A stretch of DNA of 15,432 nucleotides from Planctomycetales bacterium (GTDB lineage: Bacteria; Planctomycetota; SBBH01), in the NCBI GenBank assembly GCA_005239795.1, contig SBBH01000226.1:1-15432 (forward strand), read 5' to 3'. The notes beneath the pieces were generated by a model, which ran no database searches, was not told where the DNA came from, and saw only the letters and a list, made by a program, of their open reading frames with translations. Both the position numbers and the translations under genes were made by a program. Shown here one piece after another: positions 6,988 through 14,179 of this stretch; the stretch's first letter is position 1, and each line of letters begins with the position of its first letter.

Positions 6988-7521
6988 ATGTACGTTTCCT
7001 GGCATGTGGGACTGACGACCCCCTTGGCGGGGGCGATGGCGATCACTGATCCCGTGGGGGCGGCCTTGTTCTGGGCTGGCGGGGTCCTGATCGACACCGA
7101 CCATTATCTCGACCACCTCTATTTCAACCGAAACTGGAGCCTGAAACGAGCCTACCGGTGGCACATCACCTACGGGACCTGGCTCCAACGCCACCCCGGC
7201 CACCGGCACCTCTGCCTTTTCCACACAGTCGAGTCGCTGGGGCTGGTGATGCTGGCCGCCTGGTTCTGGCCCCCTCTCTGGAGCCTCGTCGGAGGGATGC
7301 TGTTCCACCTTTGCCTCGACAAGATCTATGACTACCAGATGAGGGCCTTCTGGATCCGCACGGCGTCGGTCGTCCAATGGGCCTTTTGGGCGCGCAAAAA
7401 CACGCCTTGGGTCATGACCGAATCGATGCTCGCGGAAGAAACGGCTCTGCCCCCCCCTCTCTCGCCTCCAAAGAAACACGCTCCGGCGGCCGATCTATTA
7501 GAGATAGGAAGCCTCTTATGA
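6988..7521 (+). CDS. Small membrane protein resembling YdjM/DUF457 metal-dependent hydrolases
   Basis: The product has 177 residues and is rich in His, Asp and Trp. Hydrophobic segments lie at about 10-35 and 82-109. Candidate metal ligands sit at the helix ends: H6, the cluster D36-x-D38-H39-x2-D42-H43 (IDTDHYLDH), HPGHRH (69-74) followed by H79, and H107/D111 in FHLCLD. The order of a (P/I)DxDH motif followed by an HR..H motif in a small membrane protein recalls the YdjM/DUF457 family of putative membrane metal-dependent hydrolases; I cannot confirm membership. The C-terminal 40 residues are polar and Pro-rich. It opens a three-gene operon: its TGA overlaps the next ATG by four bases. The start at 6988 has no visible ribosome site and may be leaderless. 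Its reaction is unknown; a lipid or polyprenyl substrate would fit its location but is inference. Confidence 0.72.
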   Translation: MYVSWHVGLTTPLAGAMAITDPVGAALFWAGGVLIDTDHYLDHLYFNRNWSLKRAYRWHITYGTWLQRHPGHRHLCLFHTVESLGLVMLAAWFWPPLWSLVGGMLFHLCLDKIYDYQMRAFWIRTASVVQWAFWARKNTPWVMTESMLAEETALPPPLSPPKKHAPAADLLEIGSLL

Positions 7522-8507
7522 CGTCGACGCTTCACCCCCTGGCCGTCCCCGAAACGTACAACTACATCGCGACGTTCCTGACCCTGGCCTGCAACCTCGA
7601 CTGCTCCTATTGCATCAACCTGCATGAGGACACCACGGGGGGCCGGAAGCGCATCCTCACCGAGCATATGACGGGGGAGGAGTGGGTGGCCGCCATCGAC
7701 CGGATCGAGACCGCCGGCAGCACGCCGATCACGCTCCAGGGGGGCGAGCCGACGGTCTACAAGGAGTTCTATCACGTCGTCTCCCGCGTCAAGGAGGGGG
7801 TCCAGTTCGACCTCCTGACGAACCTCCAGTTCGATCCGGCGGAGTTCGCCCGCAAGGTCCCGCGCGAGCTGTTCTCCCGGCAGGCCCCCTACGCCCCGAT
7901 CCGCGTGAGCTACCATCCCGGGCAGAACAAGATCGAGGAGCTGATCCCGAAAACCCACGCACTCATGGAGGCGGGGTTCCGCGTGGGACTCTACGGCGTC
8001 CTGCACCCGTCCTTCAAAGACCACATCCTCGACGTCCAGACGCAGTGCCTCAAGGAAGGGATCGACTTCCGGACCAAGGAGTACCTCGGCGTCTTCAAGA
8101 ACGAGGCGAACGGCGTCTATCGGTATCCACACGCCATCGAAGGGCTCTTCAATAAATACTGCGACTGCAAGACGACGGAGCTCCTCATCTCCCCTTCGGG
8201 ACATGTCTACCGCTGTCACTCGGATCTCTACGAGGCGCGCCCGGCTGTGGGGCACATCCTGGACCCGAAGTTCCGGATCCTCGACATCTTCAAGCCCTGC
8301 TTCGTCTACGGCCACTGCAACCCCTGCGACGTGAAGGTCAAGACCAACCGCTTCCAGCAGTACGGCCACACCTCCTGCGAGATCGAGCACATCCGGGAGC
8401 TCACCCCCGAGGAGGAAGCGCGCCGCGCCCAGGGGGACAACGGCGTCCTGCCGCCCGGCCCCGTCGTCTGGAAACGCGACGCCCGACAGCCGGTGGAGGT
8501 TTCGTGA
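7518..8507 (+). CDS. Radical SAM protein with Cys-rich SPASM-like C-terminus (first of pair)
   Basis: This 329-residue protein has the radical SAM cluster motif C25-x3-C29-x2-C32 (CNLDCSYC) and the SAM-binding GGEPT at 75-79. After the partial barrel come cysteines at 215, 217, 233, 261, 267, 270 and 287, set in YCDCKTTELLISPSGHVYRC and CFVYGHCNPC. This arrangement is like a SPASM/twitch domain holding one or two auxiliary Fe-S clusters, although the CxC start is not the textbook spacing. Such enzymes modify peptides, proteins or small molecules through a 5'-deoxyadenosyl radical. The ATG at 7518 has AGGA eight bases upstream and overlaps the membrane-protein stop (ATGA). Its TGA overlaps the GTG of the second radical SAM gene. 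The substrate is unknown; I found no small Cys-, Gly- or Asn-rich precursor ORF beside it. Confidence 0.88.
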   Translation: MTSTLHPLAVPETYNYIATFLTLACNLDCSYCINLHEDTTGGRKRILTEHMTGEEWVAAIDRIETAGSTPITLQGGEPTVYKEFYHVVSRVKEGVQFDLLTNLQFDPAEFARKVPRELFSRQAPYAPIRVSYHPGQNKIEELIPKTHALMEAGFRVGLYGVLHPSFKDHILDVQTQCLKEGIDFRTKEYLGVFKNEANGVYRYPHAIEGLFNKYCDCKTTELLISPSGHVYRCHSDLYEARPAVGHILDPKFRILDIFKPCFVYGHCNPCDVKVKTNRFQQYGHTSCEIEHIRELTPEEEARRAQGDNGVLPPGPVVWKRDARQPVEVS

Positions 8508-9625
8508 TAGAATCCGTCTTGGAGCCTCCCCCAGCGGCCTCCGCTCCCATGGACAACGACTTTCTTTTCAATCTGGACGGGCACAAGCTCCACCACCACC
8601 TGGACCGCCTCCACCAGTTCATGCAGGGCGCGGACATCGCCCCCCTTTACGTGGAGTTCTCCCCCGTGGGCTCCTGCAACCACCGGTGCGTCTTCTGCGC
8701 CTACGACTACATCGGCTACCAGAACCGCCGCTTGGACCGGGCCAAGATGGAGGCGACCCTCCAAGAAATGGGCCAGATGGGGGTCAAGGCGGCGCTGTTC
8801 GCGGGCGAGGGGGAACCGTTCGTCCACCCCGACATGCCCAAGTTCGCGAAGACCGCCCATGACGCCGGGATCGACGTCGGGATCTTCTCGAACTGCGTCC
8901 CCTTGACGGCCAAGAAAGCGGACGAAACCCTCCCCTATCTGACATTCATCCGGTGCAGCTTCAACGCGGGGACGAAAGAGTCCTACGCCGCCATCCACCA
9001 GACCAAGCCCGAGGATTTCGACAAGGCGGTCGCGAACCTGCGCTACGCGGTCGAACTCAAGCGCAAAAACAATCTCAAGGCCACGATCGGGATGCAGATC
9101 GTGATGCTCCCCCAGAACCTGAAGACCGTTCCGGAGCTCGCGCGGTTGGCGTCCGATATTGGCGTCGACTACCTGGCCTTGAAACCCTTCGTCCAGCACC
9201 CCGACCAGGTGACGATGCGCTGGGAGGAGAATTTCACACTGGCCGAGGTGGAGCCGGTGATGCAGGAGGCGGAGAGATTCAACCGCCCCGGCTTCCAGGT
9301 GGTGGGGCGGCGCGAGTCGTTCCGAAAATACCACAACCGCACCTACGACCACTGCCTGGGGCTGCCGTTTTTCGCCTTCGTCCTCTCCGACGGGAACGTC
9401 TACACCTGCGGCCCCTACTACGAAAACAAGGAGTTCGCCTACGGGAACATCCACGAAAAGTCCTTTAAGGAGATCTGGGCCTCGGCCCGCCGGCGCGACA
9501 TCCAGAAATTCGCCGCGACGGAGCTCGACTGCAAGAAGAAGTGCATGCCGAACTGCCGTCCCGACGCCGTGAACCGCTTCCTGTGGGAACTGAAGCACCC
9601 GCCGGCGCATACCAACTTCATTTAA
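8504..9625 (+). CDS. Radical SAM/SPASM protein (second of pair)
   Basis: This 373-residue protein carries C58-x3-C62-x2-C65 (CNHRCVFC) and GEGEP at 101-105 in place of GGEP. The C-terminal part has C284, then SDGNVYTC ending at C302, a GNIHEKSFKEIW stretch, and C343-x3-C347-x3-C351. This is a SPASM-type domain, with the usual sequence DG-x-V-x-x-C followed by GN and F-x-EIW. It is not a recent duplicate of the preceding protein: the two differ in cluster context, length and cysteine pattern. The GTG at 8504 overlaps the preceding TGA (GTGA) and has GGAGG four bases upstream; M16 at 8549 is a possible alternative. It ends the operon, and a repeat-filled gap of 99 bases separates it from fabI. 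A role as partner enzyme acting in series with the first radical SAM protein is inferred from coupling only. Confidence 0.88.
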   Translation: MIESVLEPPPAASAPMDNDFLFNLDGHKLHHHLDRLHQFMQGADIAPLYVEFSPVGSCNHRCVFCAYDYIGYQNRRLDRAKMEATLQEMGQMGVKAALFAGEGEPFVHPDMPKFAKTAHDAGIDVGIFSNCVPLTAKKADETLPYLTFIRCSFNAGTKESYAAIHQTKPEDFDKAVANLRYAVELKRKNNLKATIGMQIVMLPQNLKTVPELARLASDIGVDYLALKPFVQHPDQVTMRWEENFTLAEVEPVMQEAERFNRPGFQVVGRRESFRKYHNRTYDHCLGLPFFAFVLSDGNVYTCGPYYENKEFAYGNIHEKSFKEIWASARRRDIQKFAATELDCKKKCMPNCRPDAVNRFLWELKHPPAHTNFI

Positions 9626-9634
9626 TACGCCGAA

Positions 9635-9704
9635 AGTCCCCTGTCCCCGGTTCCCAGTCCCAAAAAGAGTCACCAGCGACTGGGGACTGGCGACTGGCGA
9701 CTCC
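9635..9704. repeat. Degenerate heptamer repeats in opposite orientations forming a stem
   Basis: The left part reads AGTCCCC, TGTCCCC, GGTTCCC, AGTCCCA (9635-9662), each seven bases. The right part reads CGACTGG, GGACTGG, CGACTGG, CGACTCC (9677-9704). CCAGTCCC (9654-9661) is exactly complementary to GGGACTGG (9683-9690), so the transcript could fold into a hairpin. It fills most of the gap between the second radical SAM gene and fabI. Seven-base periodic repeats between genes are known in several bacterial groups. Confidence 0.75.
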
Positions 9705-9724
9705 CCTCGATAAGCTCCTCCGAT

Positions 9725-10498
9725 ATGGGTCTTCTGACGAACCGAAAAATCCTCATCCTCGGCGTCGCCAACAAGCGCTCAATCGCCTGGGCGACGGCGC
9801 AATCTTGCGCGCGCGAGGGGGCCCAACTTTGGCTCACCTACCAGGGGGACCGCCTCAAGGAGAACGTCTGCGAGCTGGCCGGGACGATCCCCGGCACCGA
9901 GACGGCCCCCTGCGAGGCGACCGACCCCGCCTCGGTGAAGGCCCTCTTCGAGGCGATCCAGAAAAAATGGGGAAAACTCGACGGGATGGTGCATGCCATC
10001 GCCTTCGCGCCGGCCGAGGATCTCGAGCGCCCCTATGTCGAGACCTCGCGCGAGGGGTTCCGGATCGCGCAGGATGTCAGCGCCTATACGCTCGTGGCCT
10101 TGGCGCGCGAGGCGCGCCCCTTGTTCGCCGCGGCCGGCGCCGGCGCAATCGTCACCTTCACCTACGTCGCTTCGGAGCGCGTCGTCCCCGGCTACAACGT
10201 GATGGCGGCCGCGAAGGCGTCTCTGGAAACCAGCGTCCGCTATCTCGCCTACGACCTGGGGCCTGCGAAGGTACGCGTGAACGGCGTCTCGGCCGGGCCC
10301 GTCAGCACGCTCGCCGCCCGCGGCGTCTCGGGGTTCACCAAGATCCTCGACGTCGTGAAGGAACGCGCCCCCTTAAAGCGCAACATCGAAGCGGGCGAGG
10401 TGGGGGATGCCGCCCTCTTTTTTCTCTCGGATCTCTCTCGCGGCGTGACGGCTGAAATCCTCCACGTCGACGCCGGGTTCCACGCCACGGCGATCTGA
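9725..10498 (+). CDS. fabI: Enoyl-[acyl-carrier-protein] reductase (NADH)
   Basis: This is a complete 257-residue FabI, which reduces enoyl-ACP in the last step of each fatty-acid elongation cycle. The FabI form of the nucleotide motif, GVANKRSIAWATAQ, is at 13-26. The catalytic residues lie in TYVASERVVPGYNVMAAAK: Y147, Y157 and K164, with the Y-x6-K spacing that separates FabI from ordinary SDRs. AGPVSTLAARGVSGF (190-204) is the flexible substrate loop. The length and the VDAGFHATAI C-terminus are normal. There is no obvious ribosome site before the ATG at 9725, but the frame upstream gives no conserved start. The heptamer gap before it and the terminator after it suggest a separate transcription unit or read-through from the radical SAM operon. 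No other fatty-acid gene is present. Confidence 0.96.
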   Translation: MGLLTNRKILILGVANKRSIAWATAQSCAREGAQLWLTYQGDRLKENVCELAGTIPGTETAPCEATDPASVKALFEAIQKKWGKLDGMVHAIAFAPAEDLERPYVETSREGFRIAQDVSAYTLVALAREARPLFAAAGAGAIVTFTYVASERVVPGYNVMAAAKASLETSVRYLAYDLGPAKVRVNGVSAGPVSTLAARGVSGFTKILDVVKERAPLKRNIEAGEVGDAALFFLSDLSRGVTAEILHVDAGFHATAI

Positions 10499-10515
10499 TT
10501 CAGCGCAGAACAGCC

Positions 10516-10540
10516 CCTCGAATCCCTTCGAGGCTTTTCT
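10516..10540 (+). terminator. Rho-independent terminator of fabI
   Basis: CCTCGAA-TCCC-TTCGAGG is a perfect seven-pair stem with a four-base loop, followed by CTTTTCT. It begins 18 bases after the fabI stop. Confidence 0.8.
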
Positions 10541-10700
10541 CAAGGCCGCGCAAACAACTTGTGCCTGGCGTGGCCCCTCCCACTCAACCCCTGTGAGATA
10601 TTCGATCTTGATTTATTTCTTAATCCAGAACGTCTCTGTAATAGTTTGAACTTCCCACGACCGCTTTGCCGAATTGACTTCATCACCGTAGGATAAGCAT

Positions 10701-12341
10701 GTGAAGCGGCGGGCTTCAACCCGAAAGAGCCACACGCTCCCGGCCAACGCCACTACCAAACTCAATCGGATCGGGATCGCGCTCTCGCAGGAACGCGATC
10801 CCGAGCGGGTCCTGGACCTCATCCTCTCGAGCGCGCGCGATCTCATCGGCTGCGACGCGGGAAGCCTGTATTTGGTGCGCAAGAAGGCCGGCGTTCCCGC
10901 GGACCGCGATCGATACCTCGCCGACAAGGAGCTCCTCTTCACGCTCGCCCAGAACGACTCCGTCTCGTTCCCTTTCAAGGCGACACCACTTCCGATCACG
11001 GAAGCCTCGATCGCGGGGCACGTGGCGATCACCGGAACCCCCTTGAATCTGCGCGACGCCTACCGCCCCCCGCCGGAAGCCCCCTATCATTTCAGCCGAT
11101 TTTTCGACGAGCAGACGGGATACCGCACGGTCTCGATGCTGACCGTCCCCATGGTGAACCAGAAGGGGGAGCTTTTGGGCGCCCTGCAGCTCATCAACCG
11201 CCGCAAGAACCCCCGGCGCGCGCTGGGACAGGGGTTTGCGACGTCCGCGGTCCTCCCCTTCAACAAACTCTCGGTGGACCTGGCGATGTCTTTGGCGAGC
11301 CAGGCGACGGTCGCCCTGGAGAACAGCCTCCTCTACGACGAGATCACAAGGCTCTTCGACGTCTTCGTGCGCGCCTCGGTCTCGGCGATCGAGTCGCGCG
11401 ATCCGACGACGGCGGGCCACTCCGGGCGTGTGGCCGCGCTGACGGTGGAGCTCGCGAAGGCGGTCGACGCCGAGCGCTCCGGCCCGTACGCCCGGACGGC
11501 TTTCACGCGCCAGGAACTCCGCCAGATCGAGTACGCCTCGCTCCTTCACGATTTTGGCAAGATCGGGGTGCGGGAAGCAGTGCTCGTCAAGGCGAAAAAG
11601 CTCTACCCGGAGGAGCTCGCGGTGATCGAGGAGCGGGGGCGCGAAATCCAGCTGGGCCTGAGGCTGGCCGCCATCCAGAGGAAACTCGATCTGGCGACGC
11701 GGCGCGCCGAGGAGACGGACGGCAAGTCCGATGAGGAACTCGTCGGCCGCCTGGCTCGGCTCCAGGAGGATCTCACCCTCATTCGAAAGGCGAACGAGCC
11801 GACGGTCCTGGAGGAATCCTCAAGCGACCGGATCCGCCAAATCCCCAAGCAGACGTTCGCCTTCCCGGGATGCGACATCCTGACGCTCCTCTCGGATACC
11901 GAGGCAGAGCGTTTGGGAATCCGCAAGGGGAGCCTCTCGGAAAAAGAGCGCCTCGAAATCGAGTCGCATGTGACGCACACCTACCAGTACTTGAAGCAGA
12001 TCCCCTGGCCGCGCGACCTCGACCGAACCCCCGTAATCGCCTACGCCCACCACGAGAAGCTAAACGGCCGAGGATATCCCCAGGGGCTCTCGGGCGCAGC
12101 CATTCCCGTGGAATCGCGCATGATGACGATCAGCGACATCTACGACGCCCTCACCGCCTCCGACCGCCCCTACAAAAAGGCGATACCGACTGCGAAGGCG
12201 CTTGCGATCCTCGCCGACGAGGCCGCGCACGGCGCGCTCGACCAAGAACTCCTGCGGATTTTCATCGACGCCAAGATCTACGAGAAGGCGATCCCCGCCG
12301 AAGAAAGGAGAAAGGGGTCAAGTCTATTTTATAATATTTAG
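10701..12341 (+). CDS. GAF-HD-GYP protein with helical insert (putative c-di-GMP phosphodiesterase)
   Basis: This 546-residue cytoplasmic signalling protein has a GAF sensor domain at about 33-212 (CDAGSLYLV, then MLTVPMVNQKGELLGALQLIN) joined by a helix to an HD-GYP domain. HD-GYP landmarks are H240 in AGHSGRV, LLHDFGKIGV with H283-D284, H450-H451-E452 in HHEKLNGRGYP, and D479 in SDIYDAL. Two departures are visible. The motif has Asn (455) where HHExxDGxGYP normally has Asp. About 110 residues (roughly 303-415, charged and probably coiled-coil) are inserted between the HD region and the H423/H426 helix. The family hydrolyses cyclic di-GMP; activity here is likely but unproven. GTG at 10701 has TAGGA seven bases upstream. 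The last residues, GSSLFYNI, come from an AT-rich stretch unlike the rest and may be a replaced tail. pilT in the same window gives a plausible output, motility, but no operon link. Confidence 0.85.
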   Translation: MKRRASTRKSHTLPANATTKLNRIGIALSQERDPERVLDLILSSARDLIGCDAGSLYLVRKKAGVPADRDRYLADKELLFTLAQNDSVSFPFKATPLPITEASIAGHVAITGTPLNLRDAYRPPPEAPYHFSRFFDEQTGYRTVSMLTVPMVNQKGELLGALQLINRRKNPRRALGQGFATSAVLPFNKLSVDLAMSLASQATVALENSLLYDEITRLFDVFVRASVSAIESRDPTTAGHSGRVAALTVELAKAVDAERSGPYARTAFTRQELRQIEYASLLHDFGKIGVREAVLVKAKKLYPEELAVIEERGREIQLGLRLAAIQRKLDLATRRAEETDGKSDEELVGRLARLQEDLTLIRKANEPTVLEESSSDRIRQIPKQTFAFPGCDILTLLSDTEAERLGIRKGSLSEKERLEIESHVTHTYQYLKQIPWPRDLDRTPVIAYAHHEKLNGRGYPQGLSGAAIPVESRMMTISDIYDALTASDRPYKKAIPTAKALAILADEAAHGALDQELLRIFIDAKIYEKAIPAEERRKGSSLFYNI

Positions 12342-12381
12342 AGCCTCTTCATAGCAACCGCTCCCACTGGAGAAGTTTCGC

Positions 12382-12470
12382 TATAATCGTCCGTTTTCGT
12401 TCGGGAACCGGGTTTCATCTTTTGCCATTCGGGATGATGTTCCCGGGCTTCGAAACCCGAAGCCCGTTTT
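12382..12470 (+). ncRNA. Possible small structured RNA (candidate only)
   Basis: A perfect TATAAT (12382-12387) in GC-rich DNA is followed 57 bases later by a strong terminator. Between them CGGGAAC (12402-12408) can pair with GTTCCCG (12439-12445), which overlaps the 5' arm of the terminator, and GGGTTTC (12410-12416) can pair with GAAACCC (12452-12458). A transcript would be about 76 bases and could switch between folds. No matching -35 box is seen, and the region may be just the 3' untranslated end of the HD-GYP gene. Confidence 0.25.
12444..12470 (+). terminator. Rho-independent terminator after the HD-GYP gene
   Basis: CGGGCTTCG-AAACC-CGAAGCCCG is a perfect nine-pair stem with a five-base loop followed by TTTT. 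There is no T tract on the other strand, so it stops plus-strand transcripts, protecting the convergent xerD operon from antisense read-through. Confidence 0.85.
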
Positions 12471-12616
12471 CAGGAACCCGTCGCCCGCCTCCCGAAAACC
12501 CGACATTGCGAAACCTGAAGGGGCGCCTCCCTTGCCGAAGAGCCCCTTGGTCAGTGTCATCCACCCGCAAGAACAGTCATGAGCAAAGCGTTTCCGAAAA
12601 GCACTGAGAAAGGTTT

Positions 12617-13540
12617 TCAGCCGCGGGGATGAAAGCGGCGATGCACGTCCTTCAAGCGGCTCACGTCGACATGTGTGTAGATCTGCGAGGTGCTGATGTC
12701 GGCATGCCCCAACATCTCCTGGACCACGCGCAGGTCCGCCCCCCCTTTCAAGAGATGCGTCGCGAACGTGTGGCGCAGGATGTGGGGATGGATTCTGCGC
12801 ACCCCCGCGACCTTGGCCCATTTGCGCAAGATCCCCCAGAGCGCGACGCGGTCCAAGGGGCGCCCCGAACGCGAAAGAAAAAGCGCCGGCTCCTCCGCTC
12901 GCCCTTTCGCGAGCGCCGGCCGCTCGCGGCCGAGGTAGGCCTTCACAGCCGCCAGGGCCGCGCGCCCCGCGGGAACGAGCCGCTCCTTGTCCCCCTTCCC
13001 GCGGCACCGGACGTACCCAACCTCGAAATCGACGTCCCCCACGGCGAGCCCCGCCGCCTCCGAGACGCGAAGACCCGTCGCGTACATGAGCTCGAGGATC
13101 GCCCGATCGCGCGAGCCCCCTTTCTTCCGGGCGTCGGGCGCCGCGAGAAGCTTTTCGATCTCGGCCGACCCCAGAGCCTCCGGGAGTTTCCGGGGTTTTT
13201 TCGGGGCCTCCCAGACCGCCGGATCGTGCGCGTAAATCCCCTCGGCCGAAAGAAACCGGTAGAAGGAGCGCAGCGTCGCGACATGGCGCGCGATCGAGGC
13301 GACAGACAATCCCCGCGCGGCCAGCGTCCCGCAATAATTGGTGATGTCGGCCGCGTCGACGCCCAAAAGATCCCGCCGGGTCTTTCCGAGAAACGCCTCA
13401 AAGGAAGCCAGATCGCGCCGGTAGGCCGCCAGGGTGTTCCCGAGCGCCCCTCGCTCGAGCTCCATCGACGCCAGGAAATTCGCCACGCGCGGATCCGGCG
13501 TGGGCGGGTGAGCGCCCTTGGCCGAGCGCCCAGGCTTCAT
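12617..13540 (-). CDS. xerD: Tyrosine recombinase XerD
   Basis: This is a complete 307-residue tyrosine recombinase, which with XerC resolves chromosome dimers at dif. The N-terminal SAM-like core-binding domain (17-105) contains NTLAAYRRDLASFEAFL. The catalytic residues are R158 (TGLRVSEAAGL), K182 (GKGDKERLVP), H253 and R256 (HPHILRHTFATHLL), H279 (LGHADIST) and Y288 (QIYTHV). The offset from the E. coli XerD residues is constant, and the C-terminus ending DVHRRFHPRG resembles XerD rather than XerC. The ATG at 13540 overlaps the gmhB stop by four bases (ATGA). An upstream extension to 13666 is inside gmhB and is not conserved. No att site, phage gene or integron feature is nearby, which supports the housekeeping role. 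Confidence 0.92.
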   Translation of the reverse strand: MKPGRSAKGAHPPTPDPRVANFLASMELERGALGNTLAAYRRDLASFEAFLGKTRRDLLGVDAADITNYCGTLAARGLSVASIARHVATLRSFYRFLSAEGIYAHDPAVWEAPKKPRKLPEALGSAEIEKLLAAPDARKKGGSRDRAILELMYATGLRVSEAAGLAVGDVDFEVGYVRCRGKGDKERLVPAGRAALAAVKAYLGRERPALAKGRAEEPALFLSRSGRPLDRVALWGILRKWAKVAGVRRIHPHILRHTFATHLLKGGADLRVVQEMLGHADISTSQIYTHVDVSRLKDVHRRFHPRG

Positions 13541-14103
13541 CGTCCCGCGAGCCACTCCCGCACCGCCGCGAGCAGATCGGGGGCTTTCCGGGCCGCCTCG
13601 TAGGCGCCGCGGCAGTCCGGGTCGATCGCGCCCGGCGGCGCGCCGATCGCATAGACGGCCCCGCAACCGGCCGCCCGGCCGGCCCCCGCGTCGCGGGGGG
13701 AATCCCCCGCCATCATCGAGGCTCCGACATCCAGGTCAAAATCGCGCGCGGCCGAGAGGATGAGGCCGGGTTGGGGTTTGCGGCAGGCGCATGAGCGCCG
13801 GTAAGGGGGCTCGCCATGCTCCGGATGATGCGGACAATAATAGACGCCCGCCAGATGCGCCCCCTGGGCCGCAAAGCGCGCTAGGAACGCCTCATGGACG
13901 GTGAACAGCTTCCTCTCGTTCAAGAACCCCCGGGCAATCCCCGCCTGGTTTGTCACAACGATCGCGGGGACCCGTGCGGCATTCAAAAGCCGAACCGCCT
14001 CGACAGCCCCAGGGAGAATCCGGATCTTTTCGACCGATGTCAGATAATCGACATCCTCGATCAGCGTTCCGTCCCGATCGAGGAAAGCGGCGGGAAGGCT
14101 CAT
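13537..14103 (-). CDS. gmhB: D-glycero-D-manno-heptose 1,7-bisphosphate 7-phosphatase
   Basis: This HAD-superfamily phosphatase removes the 7-phosphate from heptose bisphosphate in ADP-heptose synthesis for LPS inner core. With the start chosen it has 188 residues. DRDGT carries nucleophile D9 and D11, TNQAGIARG (51-59) is HAD motif II, and the zinc loop has C90, H92, C105 and C107 (CPHHPE...CAC), which separates GmhB from histidinol phosphatases of different loops. K109 and GDSPRD (133-138) complete the site. The ATG at 14103 matches the family N-terminus (M-x3-AAFLDRDGT) but has no ribosome site. In-frame ATGs at 14115 and 14136 and a GTG at 14169 lie in or beyond a heptamer array and would add MASL or MAHGSWLMASL residues. 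hldE is just upstream and xerD is coupled downstream. Confidence 0.93.
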   Translation of the reverse strand: MSLPAAFLDRDGTLIEDVDYLTSVEKIRILPGAVEAVRLLNAARVPAIVVTNQAGIARGFLNERKLFTVHEAFLARFAAQGAHLAGVYYCPHHPEHGEPPYRRSCACRKPQPGLILSAARDFDLDVGASMMAGDSPRDAGAGRAAGCGAVYAIGAPPGAIDPDCRGAYEAARKAPDLLAAVREWLAGR

Positions 14104-14110
14104 CAAAGAA

Positions 14111-14138
14111 GCCATGAGCCATGAGCCATGAGCCATGA
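14111..14138. repeat. Four perfect tandem heptamers (GCCATGA) at the gmhB start
   Basis: GCCATGA occurs four times without change on the plus strand; on the coding strand the unit is TCATGGC. Each copy supplies an ATG, but as the unit is seven bases the ATGs fall in rotating frames: those at 14136 and 14115 are in frame with gmhB, those at 14129 and 14122 are not. The array has no stop in any forward frame and encodes cyclic MAHGSWL. Confidence 0.9.
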
Positions 14139-14179
14139 AACGAACGTGGAAGATCGGCTCATCGCGCACAACACATCGG

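Noticed and set aside
7332..9673. Minus-strand frames opposite the radical SAM genes
   Set aside because: Val/Glu/Leu/Gly-rich mirror translations without motifs; the plus-strand genes carry the Fe-S cysteines and coupled starts.
9635..9704. CRISPR array
   Set aside because: Units are seven bases, without unique spacers, and no cas gene is present.
7440..9724. RiPP precursor peptide near the radical SAM genes
   Set aside because: I read the gaps and gene ends for a short Cys-, Gly- or Asn-rich ORF with a ribosome site and found none; the only gap holds repeats.
10608..10694. Promoter before the HD-GYP gene
   Set aside because: Several part-matches (TTGATT, TTGACT, TAGGAT) occur in an AT-richer stretch, but none are properly spaced; the TAGGAT is better explained as the ribosome site TAGGA.
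12395..12466. tRNA-like look of the sequence containing GGGCTTCGAAACCCG
   Set aside because: The T-arm has a C-C mismatch beside the loop, there is no acceptor stem or CCA region, and the hairpin is better explained as a terminator.
12381..13334. Minus-strand frame overlapping xerD
   Set aside because: Gly/Arg-rich, in another frame of xerD; lacks any domain, whereas xerD has all catalytic residues.
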